Source of the DNA: JASTVH01 sp042862465
GTDB taxonomy: Bacteria; Pseudomonadota; Gammaproteobacteria; Pseudomonadales; Oleiphilaceae
Reading direction: 5' to 3'
Assembly: GCA_042862465.1 (NCBI GenBank)
Contig: JASTVH010000025.1
Span: 1-6,196, forward strand
DNA: 6,196 nt
The notes under the pieces are model-generated. The model saw nothing but the letters and a program-made list of their open reading frames with translations. It ran no database searches and was not told the DNA's origin. The translations under genes were made by a program, and so were the position numbers. Of this stretch, positions 6,149 to 6,196 are shown in pieces; within the stretch, counting starts at the first letter, position 1, and the number at the start of each line of letters is the position of its first letter.

Positions 6149-6196
6149 GTCGCCGAGATTCCGGGAGATTAAGCACGCTGAGGTCGCAAAGCGAAC

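Noticed and set aside
6050..6196. A frameshift continuing the fourth protein into the open frame that runs to the window end.
   Set aside because: The frame stays open to the edge, but its translation shows no recognisable family sequence, so a frameshift cannot be supported from this window alone.

Overview
The window is one compact, same-strand operon of four genes that each overlap the next by a few bases. It has short non-coding edges of 130 bases on the left and 66 on the right. I recognise it as the core of a gamma-Mobile-Trio (GMT) element. The first three genes match the GMT trio: gmtY (a tyrosine recombinase), gmtZ (a very large VPA1269-family integrase with N-terminal repeats) and gmtX (a small protein of unknown role). 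The fourth gene, of 88 residues, resembles the VPA1267-type family found next to the trio in Vibrio parahaemolyticus. GMT elements are known from Gammaproteobacteria, so the host is probably a gammaproteobacterium. Base composition is roughly balanced and codon use is mixed, so I cannot name a genus. These family names are from memory, not from a search.

Layout. Positions 1-130 are AT-rich and non-coding. They hold a terminator-like hairpin bordered by an A-tract and a T-tract, a 9-bp direct repeat, and presumably the operon promoter. gmtY is 131-1510, gmtZ 1500-5243, gmtX 5236-5871 and the small fourth gene 5864-6130. The right edge (about 6069-6148) has three closely spaced inverted repeats, the last followed by a T-run that could end transcription.

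The most unusual structure is the 5' third of gmtZ. It carries at least seven tandem copies of a 177-bp (59-residue) unit. A run of exactly 100 Ns lies inside the array. The flanks join perfectly into one intact 59-residue repeat if the gap is a single base, so the 100-base gap is a placeholder and the true number of repeats is unknown.

How the genes may work together: GmtY and GmtZ each keep a complete tyrosine-recombinase residue set (Arg, His-x-x-Arg, His, Tyr) and are presumably co-translated. GmtX and the fourth protein look like small accessory proteins with possible DNA-binding segments. Together they would form an integration or mobilisation module at one edge of a genomic island. GMT islands are known to carry anti-phage and secretion-effector cargo, but no cargo gene and no chromosomal flank is visible here.
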